Positions 34,160-34,223 of a DNA stretch of 34,223 nt are shown here, piece by piece. Each line of letters begins with the position of its first letter. Position 1 is the first letter of the stretch. Under the pieces are notes generated by a model. That model was not told the DNA's origin and ran no database searches. It saw only the letters and a list, made by a program, of their open reading frames with translations. A program made the translations under genes and the position numbers. The stretch is from an uncultured Bacilli bacterium (GTDB lineage Bacteria; Bacillota_I; Bacilli_A; RF39; UBA660), in assembly GCA_947632715.1 (NCBI GenBank), contig CANRQF010000008.1, positions 1 through 34,223 of the forward strand. The letters run 5' to 3'.

Positions 34160-34223
34160 TTTTATTTCCGTTATTTTTTAAATCATATTTATACTCTTGA
34201 CCTATTTTTAAAACAAACCTTAA

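Noticed and set aside
34107-34223. Minus-strand open frame running in from the right edge
   Set aside because: Thirty-eight codons without a recognisable motif, mostly overlapping the truncated rhuM. It may be the end of a gene outside the window or chance.

Overview
The window reads as a chromosomal segment of a very AT-rich Gram-positive bacterium, most likely an uncultured member of the Bacilli (the Erysipelotrichales / RF39 / RFN20 range). This placement is inference. It rests on AT-rich codons throughout, strong Shine-Dalgarno sites (GGAGG and AGGTGAT), Firmicutes gene order in several blocks, LTA-synthase and cell-wall genes, and a prp-processed L27. UGA is a stop (rarA, mreC and the small gene after tgt all end in TGA), so this is not a mycoplasma code. 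No tRNA, rRNA, CRISPR array or insertion sequence was seen.

Layout. 1-5095: the end of queA, three unrecognised genes (two of them paralogues) inserted before tgt, a small membrane-anchored protein, and a convergent TIGR04086-type membrane gene. 5169-7604: a DUF421/YetF protein, then an HTH regulator with a one-helix membrane protein. 7646-8174: an AT-rich non-coding stretch ending in a 76-bp imperfect inverted repeat. 8175-9142: a ZIP metal transporter and a 45-residue Asn/Ser/Lys/Arg-rich protein. 9177-10699 (minus): rdgB then xerD. 10810-14293 (plus): murC, rarA, gpsA. 14283-15145 (minus): tcdA preceded by a 175-nt RNA with the architecture and genomic setting of 6S RNA. 15238-18207 (minus): a HerA-like ATPase and a CapA-family protein. 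18254-22090 (minus): a compact operon of an unknown gene, mreC, mreD, spoIVFA-like, spoIVFB-like, rplU, prp and rpmA, the Bacillus order without mreB and minCD. 22151-24838 (minus): a helicase with four C-terminal helicase-associated repeats. 24920-26831 (minus): a thioredoxin-fold protein lacking CXXC, a DUF3298-like protein and frr. 26943-28976: topA. 29080-33622 (minus): rhuM, rbgA, rnhB and an LTA-synthase-family gene as overlapping genes. 33695-34159: a truncated second rhuM.

How the genes fit together. Most of the window is housekeeping: tRNA modification (queA, tgt, tcdA), envelope growth (murC, mreCD, LTA synthase, CapA), translation (rplU, rpmA, frr, rbgA), genome maintenance (rarA, xerD, topA, rnhB, HerA, rdgB) and phospholipid precursor supply (gpsA). 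Accessory signals lie in the queA-tgt cassette, the non-coding stretch with the ZIP gene and small peptide, the helicase, and the rhuM pair. No complete, clearly new multi-gene system can be demonstrated from sequence alone. The best candidates are the paralogous cassette at 612-3205 and the repeat-rich helicase.
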